Positions 26,498 through 35,067 of a stretch of DNA of 64,000 nt are shown here, piece by piece (positions within the stretch are counted from its first letter, which is position 1; each line of letters begins with the position of its first letter). A program made the position numbers and the translations under genes. Origin of the DNA: Streptomyces sp. NRRL F-5122 (GTDB taxonomy: Bacteria > Actinomycetota > Actinomycetes > Streptomycetales > Streptomycetaceae); assembly GCF_001507435.1 (NCBI RefSeq), contig NZ_LMWH01000242.1, positions 42,834 to 106,833 of the forward strand, in the 5' to 3' direction. Under the pieces are notes generated by a model, which was given only the letters and a program-made list of their open reading frames with translations, was not told where the DNA came from and ran no database searches.

Positions 26498-27133
26498 ATG
26501 AGACCCGTGACCCGACGCCAAGCCGACCACCATTCCGCGCGGTCGGCCGCGACCCGGGCGCAGGTGATGTCCGCCTTTGAGCGCATGCTCGATTCAGGTG
26601 AGGCCTTCTCCGAGATCAGCGTTCAGCGGATCCTGGAGGAGGCGGGGGTGTCCCGGGCCACGTTCTACGCGCACTTCCAGAGCAAGTCGGACATTCTGGT
26701 TCGGCTCTCCGACGATCTGCGGGAGTCACTGCTGGCGCTGGCACGCCAGTGGGATCCGGCCGGCGGGGAGGACGGGGTCGACCGGCTCACCCGGTTCTTC
26801 GAGGAAGTGATCAAGATTCACCGCGCCCACCAGGGCGTGATCATCGCGGTCCGGGAGGCGGCGGCCTACGACTCCGCGGTGGGCGATTTCTACACCGCCA
26901 ACCTCGAAAGCTTCGAGGAGACGTCGCTGCGGACGCTCCTGTCCGATCAGGCCGCCGGCTCGACTCCTGCCGACGTCGACGCCGTCTCCGCGAGCCGGAT
27001 CATCGTCTGGGGAGGCGCCCAGGCGATCGCGCACCACATCCGAGTCGACGACGGCAGCGGTGACGCCGTCTTCGCCCGCGAACTCGCCCGGATCTGGTGG
27101 TACGGCGCCCACCGTCGCCCCGCCGGAGCCTGA
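26498..27133 (+). CDS. TetR-family regulator
   Basis: 211 aa. HTH segment MSAFERMLDSGEAFSEISVQ then ILEEAGVSRATFYAHFQSKS, followed by an all-helical ligand domain with VIIAVREAAAYDSAVGDFYT. It is preceded by GGAAGG. Placed after the SDR gene in the same direction. Confidence 0.88.
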   Translation: MRPVTRRQADHHSARSAATRAQVMSAFERMLDSGEAFSEISVQRILEEAGVSRATFYAHFQSKSDILVRLSDDLRESLLALARQWDPAGGEDGVDRLTRFFEEVIKIHRAHQGVIIAVREAAAYDSAVGDFYTANLESFEETSLRTLLSDQAAGSTPADVDAVSASRIIVWGGAQAIAHHIRVDDGSGDAVFARELARIWWYGAHRRPAGA

Positions 27134-27449
27134 CCCCGCACAAGGGCGCGCCCGAGTCTCGGACAGGCATTCACCGGGTGCAACACGGCTGTCTGGCGGT
27201 CCGACCCGTAGTCGCAGTCGCCGACTTCGGGTCGGACCGCCGTCCACTGTGTTGGCACGGCGGCTGTTTGGGCGCACCGTTTGTGTACAGGTTCCGCGGC
27301 CACATGTTCGCACCGTCGGCCACGTCGTTGATGTGGTGCATCCCCGTGTCCGGAGGGAGTCGGGCCGCATTCCACGGTCCGTGGCCCGGTACCGCACCGA
27401 CGAGCCACGCCGATCCCACGCAGCAGCACGACGCTCAGCCGTCCGTGGT
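27134..27449. other. Intergenic region between convergent TetR and MFS genes
   Basis: No gene. It contains one large hairpin (27177-27258) and otherwise nothing recognisable. Confidence 0.5.
27177..27258. repeat. Large branched inverted repeat
   Basis: The central stem GGCGGTCCGACCCG/CGGGTCGGACCGCC (14 bp, perfect) is capped by an AGTCG/CGACT mini-stem. A lower stem pairs GTGCAACAC with GTGTTGGCAC, one C bulged. It has no T-tract. Candidates are a bidirectional terminator, a structured RNA or a MITE-like relic. Confidence 0.65.
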
Positions 27450-28649
27450 TCAGGCGCCCTTGGGGAAGGCGTGCTTCCTGCCGCCGATCACCGCCGCCCC
27501 GGCGGCGATCAGAAGCGCCAACGACGCCCAGGTGATCGACGTCGCGTCCAGATTCGCCAGCAGAAGGCCACCGATGAAGCCGCCGAGCGCGATGGACGCG
27601 GAGAAGACTGTGATGGTGATCGACTGAGCGACGTCGGAGGCGGCTCCCGTCGCGTCGATCGCTCCGCCGATGAACAGACTGGGGGAGCTGCCGAACGCGA
27701 AACCCCAGGCCGCGACTGCGATGTAGACCAGCAGCGGTACACCTGAGAACAGGGCCAGAACGAGCACGCAGATCGCGAACAGCACGGTGCTGCCCACCAC
27801 GAGCCTGCGCAGGTGTCGGTCGATGTGCGTACCGACCACGAGCACGCTCAGGACGGAGGTGACACCGAAGGCGAACAGCACCCAGCCCGTCTGCCCTCCC
27901 ATGCCCGCGTGCCGGAGGAAGTCGGTGATGTAGGTGTAGAGGATGTTGTGCGCGATCATGTAGGTGGCCAGCGTGAACAGGATCGTGCGCAGCCCGGGTA
28001 TGACCAGGACCTGGGGGATCGTGAAGCGTCCGTCCACCGGCCCGCCGGGCAGGTTGGGAAGCGTCGACCGGATCCACGCCATGGTGAGGACGGTCAGGGC
28101 GGCGGATGCGTAGAAGGCGACCTGCCAGCCGCCGAGTCCGCTGAGCCAGGTTCCCAGCGGGATGCCCAGGGCCAGACCGATGGGGGTTCCCGCGAGGGCG
28201 ATGGCGATGGCCCGGCCCTGCCGGCCCTGCGGGGCGAGCCGGGCGGCGTAACCGCCGAGGAGGGGCCAGATCAGACCGGTGCCCAGGCCGGCCATGAACC
28301 GGATCACCAGCGTCAGCGTGTAGTCGCCCGACAGCGCGGTGAGCGCGTTGGCAAGGGCGACGATGCCCAGGGCGAGTTGCAGGACGTTCTTGCGGTGCCA
28401 GGTCGCCGTCGCGCGTGCGAGCGGAATCGCCCCCAGTGCCGTGGCCAGTGCGTAGAGCGTGACGGTCTGGCCGGTGAGCGAGACGCTGGTGTCGAGCGAG
28501 CGGCTCATGTCCGGCAGCAGGCCGGCCGGCAGGCACTCGGTGAGGATGCTGATGAATCCGGCGAGGAAGAGGCCGAGCAGGGCTTTGCCGGGGAGGTGGT
28601 CTCGTCGGGGTGTGGTGGTGGGCCGGGCTGTGCTGGTTGTGTCGGTCAT
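27450..28649 (-). CDS. MFS transporter, AraJ/sugar-efflux-like
   Basis: 399 aa with 12 hydrophobic segments. The N-terminus LLGLFLAGFISILTECLPAG is the hallmark of the AraJ/YdhP-type efflux family (E-x-x-P-A-G motif), and GTPIGLALGIPLGTWLSGLG forms TM5. It exports small amphipathic compounds in characterised relatives. It lies 93 bp downstream of the alcohol dehydrogenase gene on the same strand and probably shares its promoter. Confidence 0.9.
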   Translation of the reverse strand: MTDTTSTARPTTTPRRDHLPGKALLGLFLAGFISILTECLPAGLLPDMSRSLDTSVSLTGQTVTLYALATALGAIPLARATATWHRKNVLQLALGIVALANALTALSGDYTLTLVIRFMAGLGTGLIWPLLGGYAARLAPQGRQGRAIAIALAGTPIGLALGIPLGTWLSGLGGWQVAFYASAALTVLTMAWIRSTLPNLPGGPVDGRFTIPQVLVIPGLRTILFTLATYMIAHNILYTYITDFLRHAGMGGQTGWVLFAFGVTSVLSVLVVGTHIDRHLRRLVVGSTVLFAICVLVLALFSGVPLLVYIAVAAWGFAFGSSPSLFIGGAIDATGAASDVAQSITITVFSASIALGGFIGGLLLANLDATSITWASLALLIAAGAAVIGGRKHAFPKGA

Positions 28650-28742
28650 TTTCGCTGTTCCGTGAGCTGGGTGTGATGTGGCGGGGGTGTTTCGCCCCGG
28701 CGGGGACGGGCGTGGTCGACGGACGGGTCTGCCGGTGAGCGG

Positions 28743-29786
28743 TCAGGGCTTGATGAGGACCTTGAGGCTGTTGCGGTCGGCCATGTCCTGGTAGCCGGCC
28801 GGGACGCCGTCGAGGCCGGTGGTGGCGTCGAAGACCTTCCCGGGCTCGATGACGCCACTGAGGATGTCGGGCAGGAGCTGCTCGATGGAGGCGCGGACCG
28901 GCGCCGGTCCGCCGGCCAGCCGGATGTTGTGGCGGAAGAGGCTGGCGAACCCGACCGGTGCCTGTTCGTACTGCGGCAGGCCCACCCGGCTGATGGTGCC
29001 GCCCCGGCGGACGACTCCGAGGGCCTGCTCGTAGGCGGCCATGCTGCCTACGGCGTCGATGACCACGTGGGTGCCGTGCCCGCCGGTCAGGTCGCGGACC
29101 GCCGCGATGCCCTCCGCACCGCGGGCGGAGACGACCTCGGCGGCGCCGAATTCCCGGCCCAGGTCGGTCCGTGTCCCGTGGCGTCCCATGAGGACGATGT
29201 GTTCTGCGCCCAGCCGCCTGGCCGCCAGCACGGACAGCAGGCCGACGGCGCCGTCGCCGATCACGGTGACGCCGGTGCGCTCGTCGACCCCTCCCACCAC
29301 GGCCGCGTGGTGGCCGGTGCCGAGGACGTCCGCGAGGGTCAGCAGGGAGGGGACGAGGGCCGAGTCGGCGGCCACGGGCAGCTTGACGAGGGTGCCGTCG
29401 GCGAGCGGGACGCGGACGGCTTCGGCCTGACCGCCCTCGTCGGCCAGGCCGTCCCAGAGGTCGGCCTGGGGATGGGCGCAGGAGGTGTGCAGGCCATCGC
29501 GGCAGAACGCGCAGGTGTTGTCGGAGACGGAGAAGGGGGCGACGACCAGGTCGCCCTTCCTGAGGGTGGTGACCTCGGAGCCGATGTCCTCCACAATGCC
29601 GATGAACTCGTGCCCCATTCGCGCGGGGACGTCGTGCGCCGTCCTGGTGGCGTAGGGCCACAGGTCGCTGCCGCAGATGCAGGAGGCGGTGATCCGGACG
29701 AGCGCGTCGGTGGGCTGCTCGATCACGGGGTCCGGGACGTCCTCGATCCGGACGTCACCGGCCTTGTACAGGAGTGTTGCGCGCAT
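28743..29786 (-). CDS. Zinc-dependent alcohol dehydrogenase
   Basis: 347 aa; ATG at 29786 behind GGAG; a longer open frame upstream is not homologous. Catalytic zinc ligands are in ASCICGSDLW and MGHEFIGIVE, and the structural-zinc loop is NTCAFCRDGLHTSC. The Rossmann motif is GVTVIGDGAVGLLSVLAARR. It is an MDR-superfamily NAD(P)-dependent dehydrogenase, transcribed ahead of the MFS gene and divergent from the XRE regulator at 30047. Confidence 0.9.
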   Translation of the reverse strand: MRATLLYKAGDVRIEDVPDPVIEQPTDALVRITASCICGSDLWPYATRTAHDVPARMGHEFIGIVEDIGSEVTTLRKGDLVVAPFSVSDNTCAFCRDGLHTSCAHPQADLWDGLADEGGQAEAVRVPLADGTLVKLPVAADSALVPSLLTLADVLGTGHHAAVVGGVDERTGVTVIGDGAVGLLSVLAARRLGAEHIVLMGRHGTRTDLGREFGAAEVVSARGAEGIAAVRDLTGGHGTHVVIDAVGSMAAYEQALGVVRRGGTISRVGLPQYEQAPVGFASLFRHNIRLAGGPAPVRASIEQLLPDILSGVIEPGKVFDATTGLDGVPAGYQDMADRNSLKVLIKP

Positions 29787-30046
29787 CAGAAGTTCTCCGA
29801 TCAGGTGGGGCTCGGTACTGGCGCCGGGAAGGGGTGCGTCCGCCGGTGAAGGCGGTCGGTGCCGCCACCGGCAGGTGGCACCGCGGCGGCACGCGGTGGC
29901 CCCGGGCCGCCTTCGCGGTCCCCGGCGGAGCACTCAGGCTGCTGTGGCCGCACGGCCCGGGCCAGACACCTGTCCCACCTACGTCTCGTACGACTGCCAC
30001 CAGCAGGGACAGGCTTGGATCGGGACCCGGCGCGATACTCGAAGCC

Positions 30047-31000
30047 ATGGCTCCCCACCGCATCCCCCGCACCGACCCGCAGGCCGGGTCCGGCTCCGGA
30101 TCCGACCCGGGACACGCCTTCGAGCAGCGGCTCGACCCGCGTATGGAGCTCGGCGACTTCCTGCGCACGCGCAGGGCCCGTCTGAAGCCGGCCGACGTGG
30201 GGCTCGCCGACTACGGCGGACGGCGCCGGGTGCCCGGTCTGCGCCGCGAGGAGCTCGCGCAGGTCTCCGGAGTCTCCGCCGCGTACTACACGCGCCTCGA
30301 GCAGGGCAACGCGCACAACGTCTCGCTCGAAGTGCTGGACGCGATCTCGCGCGCGCTCATGCTCTCCGAGGCGGAGCACGTCCATCTGCTGCGCCTCGCC
30401 CAGACGAGGCAGCGCAGGCCGCGCCCCGCGCCGCAGCGCCAGCGGGTGCGGTCCACGCTGGTGGAGCTGCTTTCGGCGATGGAGGGCGTTCCCGCCTATG
30501 TGTGGGGCCGACGCACCGATGTCCTGGCGTGGAACCACACGGCTTCCGCGCTCTTCGGTGACTGGGGGGCGCGTGCTCCTCAGGAGCGCAACTGGGCCAG
30601 GATCACCTTTCTCGACCCGGCGGCCGGGCGGCTCTTCGTCGACTGGGAGTCCAAGGCGTACGACGTGGTGGCCCAACTGCGACTTGGCGCCGGCCTGCAC
30701 GCGGACGATCCGCAGCTCGCGGCCCTGATCGGCGAACTCTCCCTGAAGAGTGAGGACTTCAGGAGGCTGTGGGCGGCCCACGACGTGAAGAAGAAGACGC
30801 ACGGCGGCATGCGGATGATGCATCCCTTGGTCGGCGAACTGACGCTGCGCTACGAGACGTTCACGCTGTCTGGAGACCGGGAGCAGTCGTTGACGAGCTA
30901 CCACGCCGAGCCCGGTTCGCCCTCGGAGGAGGCGCTGGGTCTCCTGGCGAGCTGGGGCTCGGACGCCTCCCGGGACTGGCGGGCCGCCACGCGCGATTGA
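30047..31000 (+). CDS. XRE-family regulator with MmyB-like domain
   Basis: 317 aa from ATG 30047; the preceding open frame overlaps the divergent ADH promoter and is rejected. HTH region RRVPGLRREELAQVSGVSAA then YYTRLEQGNAHNVSLEVL; MmyB-like part VPAYVWGRRTDVLAWNHTAS. It is the second regulator of this family in the window (compare 15100-15978), again divergent from a dehydrogenase. Confidence 0.9.
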   Translation: MAPHRIPRTDPQAGSGSGSDPGHAFEQRLDPRMELGDFLRTRRARLKPADVGLADYGGRRRVPGLRREELAQVSGVSAAYYTRLEQGNAHNVSLEVLDAISRALMLSEAEHVHLLRLAQTRQRRPRPAPQRQRVRSTLVELLSAMEGVPAYVWGRRTDVLAWNHTASALFGDWGARAPQERNWARITFLDPAAGRLFVDWESKAYDVVAQLRLGAGLHADDPQLAALIGELSLKSEDFRRLWAAHDVKKKTHGGMRMMHPLVGELTLRYETFTLSGDREQSLTSYHAEPGSPSEEALGLLASWGSDASRDWRAATRD

Positions 31001-31053
31001 ACCCGCCACCGGTCCGGGACACATCCGGGTGCGGCCTGCGCCGGTGACGCGGA

Positions 31054-31080
31054 CATCGAAGGCCGGGCCCGGCTTCGATG
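31054..31080. terminator. Hairpin after XRE gene
   Basis: CATCGAAG and CTTCGATG arms with a GC-rich middle, 54 nt after the XRE stop and ahead of the ArsR gene. It is a terminator or, by position, an ArsR-site candidate. Confidence 0.45.
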
Positions 31081-31134
31081 GTGGTCGTACTATCGATGGT
31101 CCGACCGCATCGCATGCCATCCCGAGGAGTCATC

Positions 31135-31482
31135 GTGGCCCGCCCCCGTACCGCCGCCCGGACAGTGGAGCACCCCGACCTGTCGGACGTCTCGCTCCAG
31201 CAGGTCCTGGAGGCGTTGGTGGATCCGGTGCGTCGCGGGCTGGTGCTCCAGCTGTCCAGGGCCGGAGAGGACAAGAGCTGCGGCACCTTCGATGCTCCGG
31301 TGTCGCCGTCGACGCTCACCCATCACTTCAACGTGCTGCGCGAGGCCGGTGTGATCCGGCAGTACTACCAGGGGACGGCGAAGATGAACACGCTTCGCGC
31401 GGACGAGATGGAGCGGCGGTTCCCCGGTCTGCTGTCGTCCGTGATGACCGCCGCCACTCGGTCGGCGGCGGGTGTGGCCTGA
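31135..31482 (+). CDS. ArsR-family regulator
   Basis: 115 aa from GTG 31135 behind GAGGAG. HTH_20-type winged helix: LQQVLEALVDPVRRGLVLQL, then VSPSTLTHHFNVLREAGVIR, wing YYQGTAKMNTLRADEMERRF. It lacks the cysteine pair of metal-sensing ArsR proteins, so it likely senses an organic or redox signal. A quinone-reductase-like gene follows, with a 33-bp palindrome between them. Confidence 0.88.
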   Translation: MARPRTAARTVEHPDLSDVSLQQVLEALVDPVRRGLVLQLSRAGEDKSCGTFDAPVSPSTLTHHFNVLREAGVIRQYYQGTAKMNTLRADEMERRFPGLLSSVMTAATRSAAGVA

Positions 31483-31533
31483 GGGCGCCCGGTCGTCCCG
31501 CCCGCCGGGCGGAGGGCGCAGGCGTACATGTAT

Positions 31534-31566
31534 TTCGACAGCGATCAAAGTTTGACGACTGTCGAA
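31534..31566. promoter_or_regulatory. 33-bp nested palindrome upstream of quinone reductase
   Basis: Outer arms TTCGACAG/CTGTCGAA enclose an inner TCAAAGTTTGA palindrome, all on one symmetry axis. It lies between the ArsR gene and the oxidoreductase start, the expected place for an ArsR operator. Confidence 0.65.
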
Positions 31567-31642
31567 CCTTAGGGCAGGGTGGATCGTGCACGGCGCCGAT
31601 TCGGCGTATACCTCCTATCCCTGTCTTGAGGACGGTTTCGTC

Positions 31643-32650
31643 ATGGCACGACTCGTACAGTTCGACCGGCTCGGCGGTCCCGAGGTCCTGACCCTGCGCG
31701 ACGTGGAGGTGGGTACCCCGGGCGTGGGCGAGGTGCGTATCCGTGTCGACGCGATCGGTCTGAACCGGGCCGAGATCATGTACCGCGAGGGCGCCTACTT
31801 CGACCGGCCGGCCTTCCCTTCCACGCTGGGCTACGAGGCCGCGGGTGAGGTCGAGGCGGTCGGTGAGGGGGTGCACGGTCTAGCCGAGGGTGATCCGGTG
31901 GCGGTCGTGCCCGCGTTCCTGCAGAGCGAGTACGGCACCTACGGCGACCACGTCGTCGTTCCGGCCGCCGCCGTCGTCCCCCGTCCGGCGAATCTCGATC
32001 CGGTGCGGGCCGCGGCCGTGTGGATGGCCTACATCACGGCCTACGGCCCGCTCTTCGAGTCCGGCCGCGTACGTCCCGGTGACCATGTCCTGATCACCGC
32101 GGCCTCCAGCAGCGTCGGACTGGCTGCCATCCAGATCGCCCGCCACATCGGCGCGATCCCGGTCGCCACCACGCGCGGCTCCGGCAAGAAGCAGCGTCTG
32201 CTGGACGCCGGTGCGGCCCACGTCATCGTCACCGACGAGGAGGATCTCCCCGGCCGCGTCAAGGAGATCACCGGTGGTGAGGGCGTCCGGCTCGCCTTCG
32301 ACCCCGTCGCCGGCCCCGGTGTCGAGACCGTCGCCCTGGGTATCGCCCCCGGCGGCAGCCTGGTCGTCTACGGCGCCCTCGACCCCCGCCCCACCCCGCT
32401 GCCCAACGCGCACTCCTACCCGGAGCTGACCAGCAGCACCTACACGCTGTTCACGATCACCAAGAACCCCGAACGCCTGCGCCGCGCCGTCGCGTTCATC
32501 AACGCGGGCCTGGCCTCGGGATCCTTCACCCCGGTGGTGGACCGCACCTTCGACCTCGCGGACATCGTCGAGGCCCACCGCTACATGGCGGCGAACGGCC
32601 AGGTCGGCAAGATCGTCGTCACCGTGGACCACGCCGCCTCCTCGTCGTGA
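31643..32650 (+). CDS. Quinone oxidoreductase-like, zinc-independent MDR
   Basis: 335 aa from ATG 31643, 10 nt behind GAGG. N-terminal GroES-like fold (VQFDRLGGPEVLTLRDVEVG, NRAEIMYREGAYF), Rossmann motif ITAASSSVGLAAIQIARHIG, and no zinc-ligand cysteines. Relatives reduce quinones or enoyl substrates with NADPH. The ArsR gene lies upstream on the same strand. Confidence 0.9.
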   Translation: MARLVQFDRLGGPEVLTLRDVEVGTPGVGEVRIRVDAIGLNRAEIMYREGAYFDRPAFPSTLGYEAAGEVEAVGEGVHGLAEGDPVAVVPAFLQSEYGTYGDHVVVPAAAVVPRPANLDPVRAAAVWMAYITAYGPLFESGRVRPGDHVLITAASSSVGLAAIQIARHIGAIPVATTRGSGKKQRLLDAGAAHVIVTDEEDLPGRVKEITGGEGVRLAFDPVAGPGVETVALGIAPGGSLVVYGALDPRPTPLPNAHSYPELTSSTYTLFTITKNPERLRRAVAFINAGLASGSFTPVVDRTFDLADIVEAHRYMAANGQVGKIVVTVDHAASSS

Positions 32651-32774
32651 TCCGGACCGAGTCGATCCCCGGGCCGGCCCCAGGAAGCAGGGGCACCCAC
32701 TTGGCCAACTCCGGGCGCGCGCCGCGCGGTTAGAGGGTCACGCCGTCCATGCGCGCGGGCGATACCGGCGTTTC

Positions 32775-32945
32775 CTAGCGGACGATGCGTGCGACCGCCC
32801 CGGCTTCGGGATCGCCGTACGCGGCGATCAACTGCTCGTCGGTCATGCGGTCCACTTCCTCGCTGCGAGCGACGGGAAAGATCACATGGTTGTCCCGGTC
32901 CGTCCAGTACTCAACTACGCGGAGCGTGTCGGTGGCGCGGCTCAT
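32775..32945 (-). CDS. 56-aa hypothetical protein
   Basis: ATG at 32945 behind GGGAG. MSRATDTLRVVEYWTDRDNH, then IFPVARSEEVDRMTDEQLIA, then a short tail. The charged, soluble sequence suggests a small folded protein; no family recognised. The longer upstream frame is arginine-rich and not credible. Confidence 0.6.
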   Translation of the reverse strand: MSRATDTLRVVEYWTDRDNHVIFPVARSEEVDRMTDEQLIAAYGDPEAGAVARIVR

Positions 32946-33249
32946 GCTGTGCTCCCTCGTGATGCGTGGGTGGTTCAGGTTGCGTCTGTGCACGTCGAGG
33001 GTCAAGAGGAAGTAGGTCTTCCGTTTTGGCCGAGGGAGGCGTAGGTTCTGCATACCCCGCGACGGCGCCTCTCCAGGCCCCGGCCCGCAGCCCCGGGGAG
33101 AGGCGGGCCACGCGGGGGCCAGTTTCCTGGCCCGGCCCGACGCTGCCCGTCGGCCGGCCACAGGTGCCGCTCACGGAGGGGACGGCCCGGCGTCGCGACA
33201 TGTGCCGGGTTCCGGACTCTCCTCGAGGGGACGGCAGTTGACCGAACAT

Positions 33250-33284
33250 GGAAGCCGCCTCCGTGGACGCCGGAGGCGGCTTCC
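33250..33284. terminator. Strong hairpin terminator
   Basis: Perfect 14-bp stem GGAAGCCGCCTCCG/CGGAGGCGGCTTCC with a 7-nt loop. It lies about 160 nt beyond the stop of the leftward PemK-like gene. Confidence 0.75.
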
Positions 33285-33446
33285 GTTCGTTCGGAAACCC
33301 GGGACGGGCGGTAACGGCTCTCGGCCGCCCCCGCGCCGATCCGGACTCCCTCGGCTTCGCCGTGCCGGTCGCACACTCAACATGGCGAAGCGGGCCGCGT
33401 CCACTCACGTTCCTGTGGACGGGCCCGCCTCAACGGTCATGGCTGC

Positions 33447-33902
33447 TCAGTTCCAGCCGTACCGCTCCCGCAGTCGGTGTACCACGAGGTTGAACCGCAT
33501 CCGGTCCAGTGCGCACGCCTCGCGTCGCATACCGTCCTCGTGCAGCCGCAGGACACGATCGACGTCCACCCACGAGTCGCGCCCCGAGCGGTCCCAGGGC
33601 CCGCTGCCTATCGGCACCCACTCCCGGTCGCCGTCGTGGCGCTTGCTGGAGAGTTGCACGGCGAGCAGCGTGCCCGTCGCCTCGCGGGCGACCACGAGGA
33701 CCGGACGGTCCTTGCCGCGCCCGTCGTTCTCCTCGAAGGGCACCCAAGTCCACACGATCTCACCGGGGTCGGGGTCGCCATCGTGCGTGGGGGAGTACTC
33801 CGTACGCACACGCCCGACCCGGCGGGGGTCGGCCTCGGTGGTCGCGGTGGGCCCGTAGCGGCCGGGAACGTCTTCGTCGGCAAAGGCAGTCACGCCGCTC
33901 AC
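33447..33902 (-). CDS. PemK/MazF-family toxin-like protein
   Basis: 151 aa, GTG start. The PemK-like core DPGEIVWTWVPFEENDGRGK then DRPVLVVAREATGTLLAVQL, followed by WVDVDRVLRLHED, matches the SH3-like barrel of MazF/PemK endoribonucleases (R-P-V-L-V-V strand and the S-W-V-D-V-D loop). The N-terminal 50 residues are polar linker. A 60-aa MT0933-antitoxin-like gene lies 72 bp upstream, but a hairpin lies between them, so the pairing is tentative. Confidence 0.75.
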   Translation of the reverse strand: MSGVTAFADEDVPGRYGPTATTEADPRRVGRVRTEYSPTHDGDPDPGEIVWTWVPFEENDGRGKDRPVLVVAREATGTLLAVQLSSKRHDGDREWVPIGSGPWDRSGRDSWVDVDRVLRLHEDGMRREACALDRMRFNLVVHRLRERYGWN

Positions 33903-33932
33903 GTTAGAGCGTCGCCGCGTGCGCCCACCGAG

Positions 33933-33955
33933 CGGGGTCGCGGCGTGAGACCCCG
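33933..33955. terminator. Small hairpin between antitoxin-like and PemK-like genes
   Basis: CGGGGTC and GACCCCG arms, 9-nt loop, inside the 72-bp gap. It may end or attenuate transcription from the upstream small gene. Confidence 0.4.
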
Positions 33956-33974
33956 TCAGTTCACCGGCCCCGCG

Positions 33975-34157
33975 TCACGGCTGGGGCGGGTTGTCCCGGT
34001 CCTGCGGGGAACCCATCTGCTGCCGCAGTGCGTCCGGCCCCTTGTCGACCTGGCCGGCGGGCCTGTCCTGGGTGTTCTCGGCGGCGGTACGGCCGCTGTC
34101 GCCCGTGCGTTCCGGGTGCCCTGCCAGCATCCGCTTGAGCTTGTCCATCATGGACAT
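33975..34157 (-). CDS. Small antitoxin-like protein (MT0933/Rv0909 type)
   Basis: 60 aa from ATG 34157 behind GGAGG. MSMMDKLKRMLAGHPERTGD begins like MT0933-type antitoxins of actinobacteria; the middle TAAENTQDRPAGQVDKGPDA keeps the K(Y/T)xGQVDK-like segment. Highly charged and probably disordered. It could pair with the PemK-like protein downstream, although MT0933-type partners are normally of another class. Confidence 0.6.
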   Translation of the reverse strand: MSMMDKLKRMLAGHPERTGDSGRTAAENTQDRPAGQVDKGPDALRQQMGSPQDRDNPPQP

Positions 34158-34255
34158 GGCGCCCTCCTTGCGGTGTTCCTCCCTCCAGCATCGCGGTCCC
34201 AGGTCAGAGGTGCATCCGGGACGCGTCGGAGGCACCGCTTCGAGGCCGAGGCCGG

Positions 34256-34960
34256 TCAGAAACCGATGTCGTGCAGTCCCGCGATCGGGCCGGTGAGCGC
34301 CGCACGGGTCCGCCTGCTGAAATCGTCGACCAGGACTTCGTCCGCGTCGTTCTCCAGGGCCCGCATCGTGTGCTCGGCCACCTCCTCCGCCCCGATCTTG
34401 GGGGCGTCGACCGATGCACTGAGGTCCGTGTCGACGAAACCGCAGTGGACGCCCACCACGAGCGTTCCCTGCTTGCGCAGCCCCTGGCGCAGCGCGTTGG
34501 TGAGCGACCACTGCGCGGCCTTGGAGGCCGAGTAGCCCGGTGCCGTCTCGATCGCCAACCAGGAGGCCGCGGAGAGCACGTTCACCAGTGCGCCGCCGCC
34601 GCCCGCCGCGAGGATCGGGGCGAAGGCGCGGGAGACAGACCAGGTGCCGAAGTAGTTGGTCTCCATCGTCCTGCGGGCCACGTCGAGGTCCCCGTCCAGA
34701 AGGCGTGTGGCGCCGCTGCCCTGGCCGGCGTTGTTGACCAGGAGCGTGACGTCCCGAGCGACCTCCGCCGCCGCCGCGATGGTTCCCGGGTCCGTGACAT
34801 CCATCAGCAGCGGGGTGAGCCGGGGGTCGGTCACGGTCTCCGGCCGCCGAACCGCCGCGTAGACCTTCGCGGCGCCTCGGCCGAGCAGCGCTCGGCTCAG
34901 GGCAGCGCCGATGCCCCGGTTGGCGCCCGTGATCAGGGCCGTCTGTCCTTCGATGCGCAT
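34256..34960 (-). CDS. SDR family oxidoreductase
   Basis: 234 aa. TALITGANRGIGAALSRALL (cofactor motif), LLVNNAGQGSGATRLL and the active-site YSASKAAQWSLTNALRQ. It is clearly paralogous to 40706-41401, sharing GAAKVYAAVR and the C-terminal EVAEHTMRALENDADEVLVD-type ending. It is divergent from the HxlR gene at 35068 with two operator-like repeats between. Confidence 0.9.
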   Translation of the reverse strand: MRIEGQTALITGANRGIGAALSRALLGRGAAKVYAAVRRPETVTDPRLTPLLMDVTDPGTIAAAAEVARDVTLLVNNAGQGSGATRLLDGDLDVARRTMETNYFGTWSVSRAFAPILAAGGGGALVNVLSAASWLAIETAPGYSASKAAQWSLTNALRQGLRKQGTLVVGVHCGFVDTDLSASVDAPKIGAEEVAEHTMRALENDADEVLVDDFSRRTRAALTGPIAGLHDIGF

Positions 34961-35009
34961 GGGTCGCCCTCTTCGATCCAGGAGCAGGGCAGGACCCGCT
35001 CAAGCTGTA

Positions 35010-35048
35010 TTGGTTTTTCCAAGTTAGCACGTGGATTGGTTTTCCCAA
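35010..35048. promoter_or_regulatory. Tandem HxlR operator candidates
   Basis: TTGGTTTTTCCAA (35010-35022) and TTGGTTTTCCCAA (35036-35048), each an inverted repeat, spaced 26 bp, in the gap between the SDR and HxlR genes. AT-rich against a GC-rich background. Confidence 0.65.
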
Positions 35049-35067
35049 GTCATGTACGTTTGGGTGC

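Noticed and set aside
26947..29661. A leftward 904-codon open frame spanning the TetR, MFS and ADH genes
   Set aside because: Its translation is Arg/Pro/His-rich and it runs over genes with clear domains in other frames; a by-product of GC-rich third positions.
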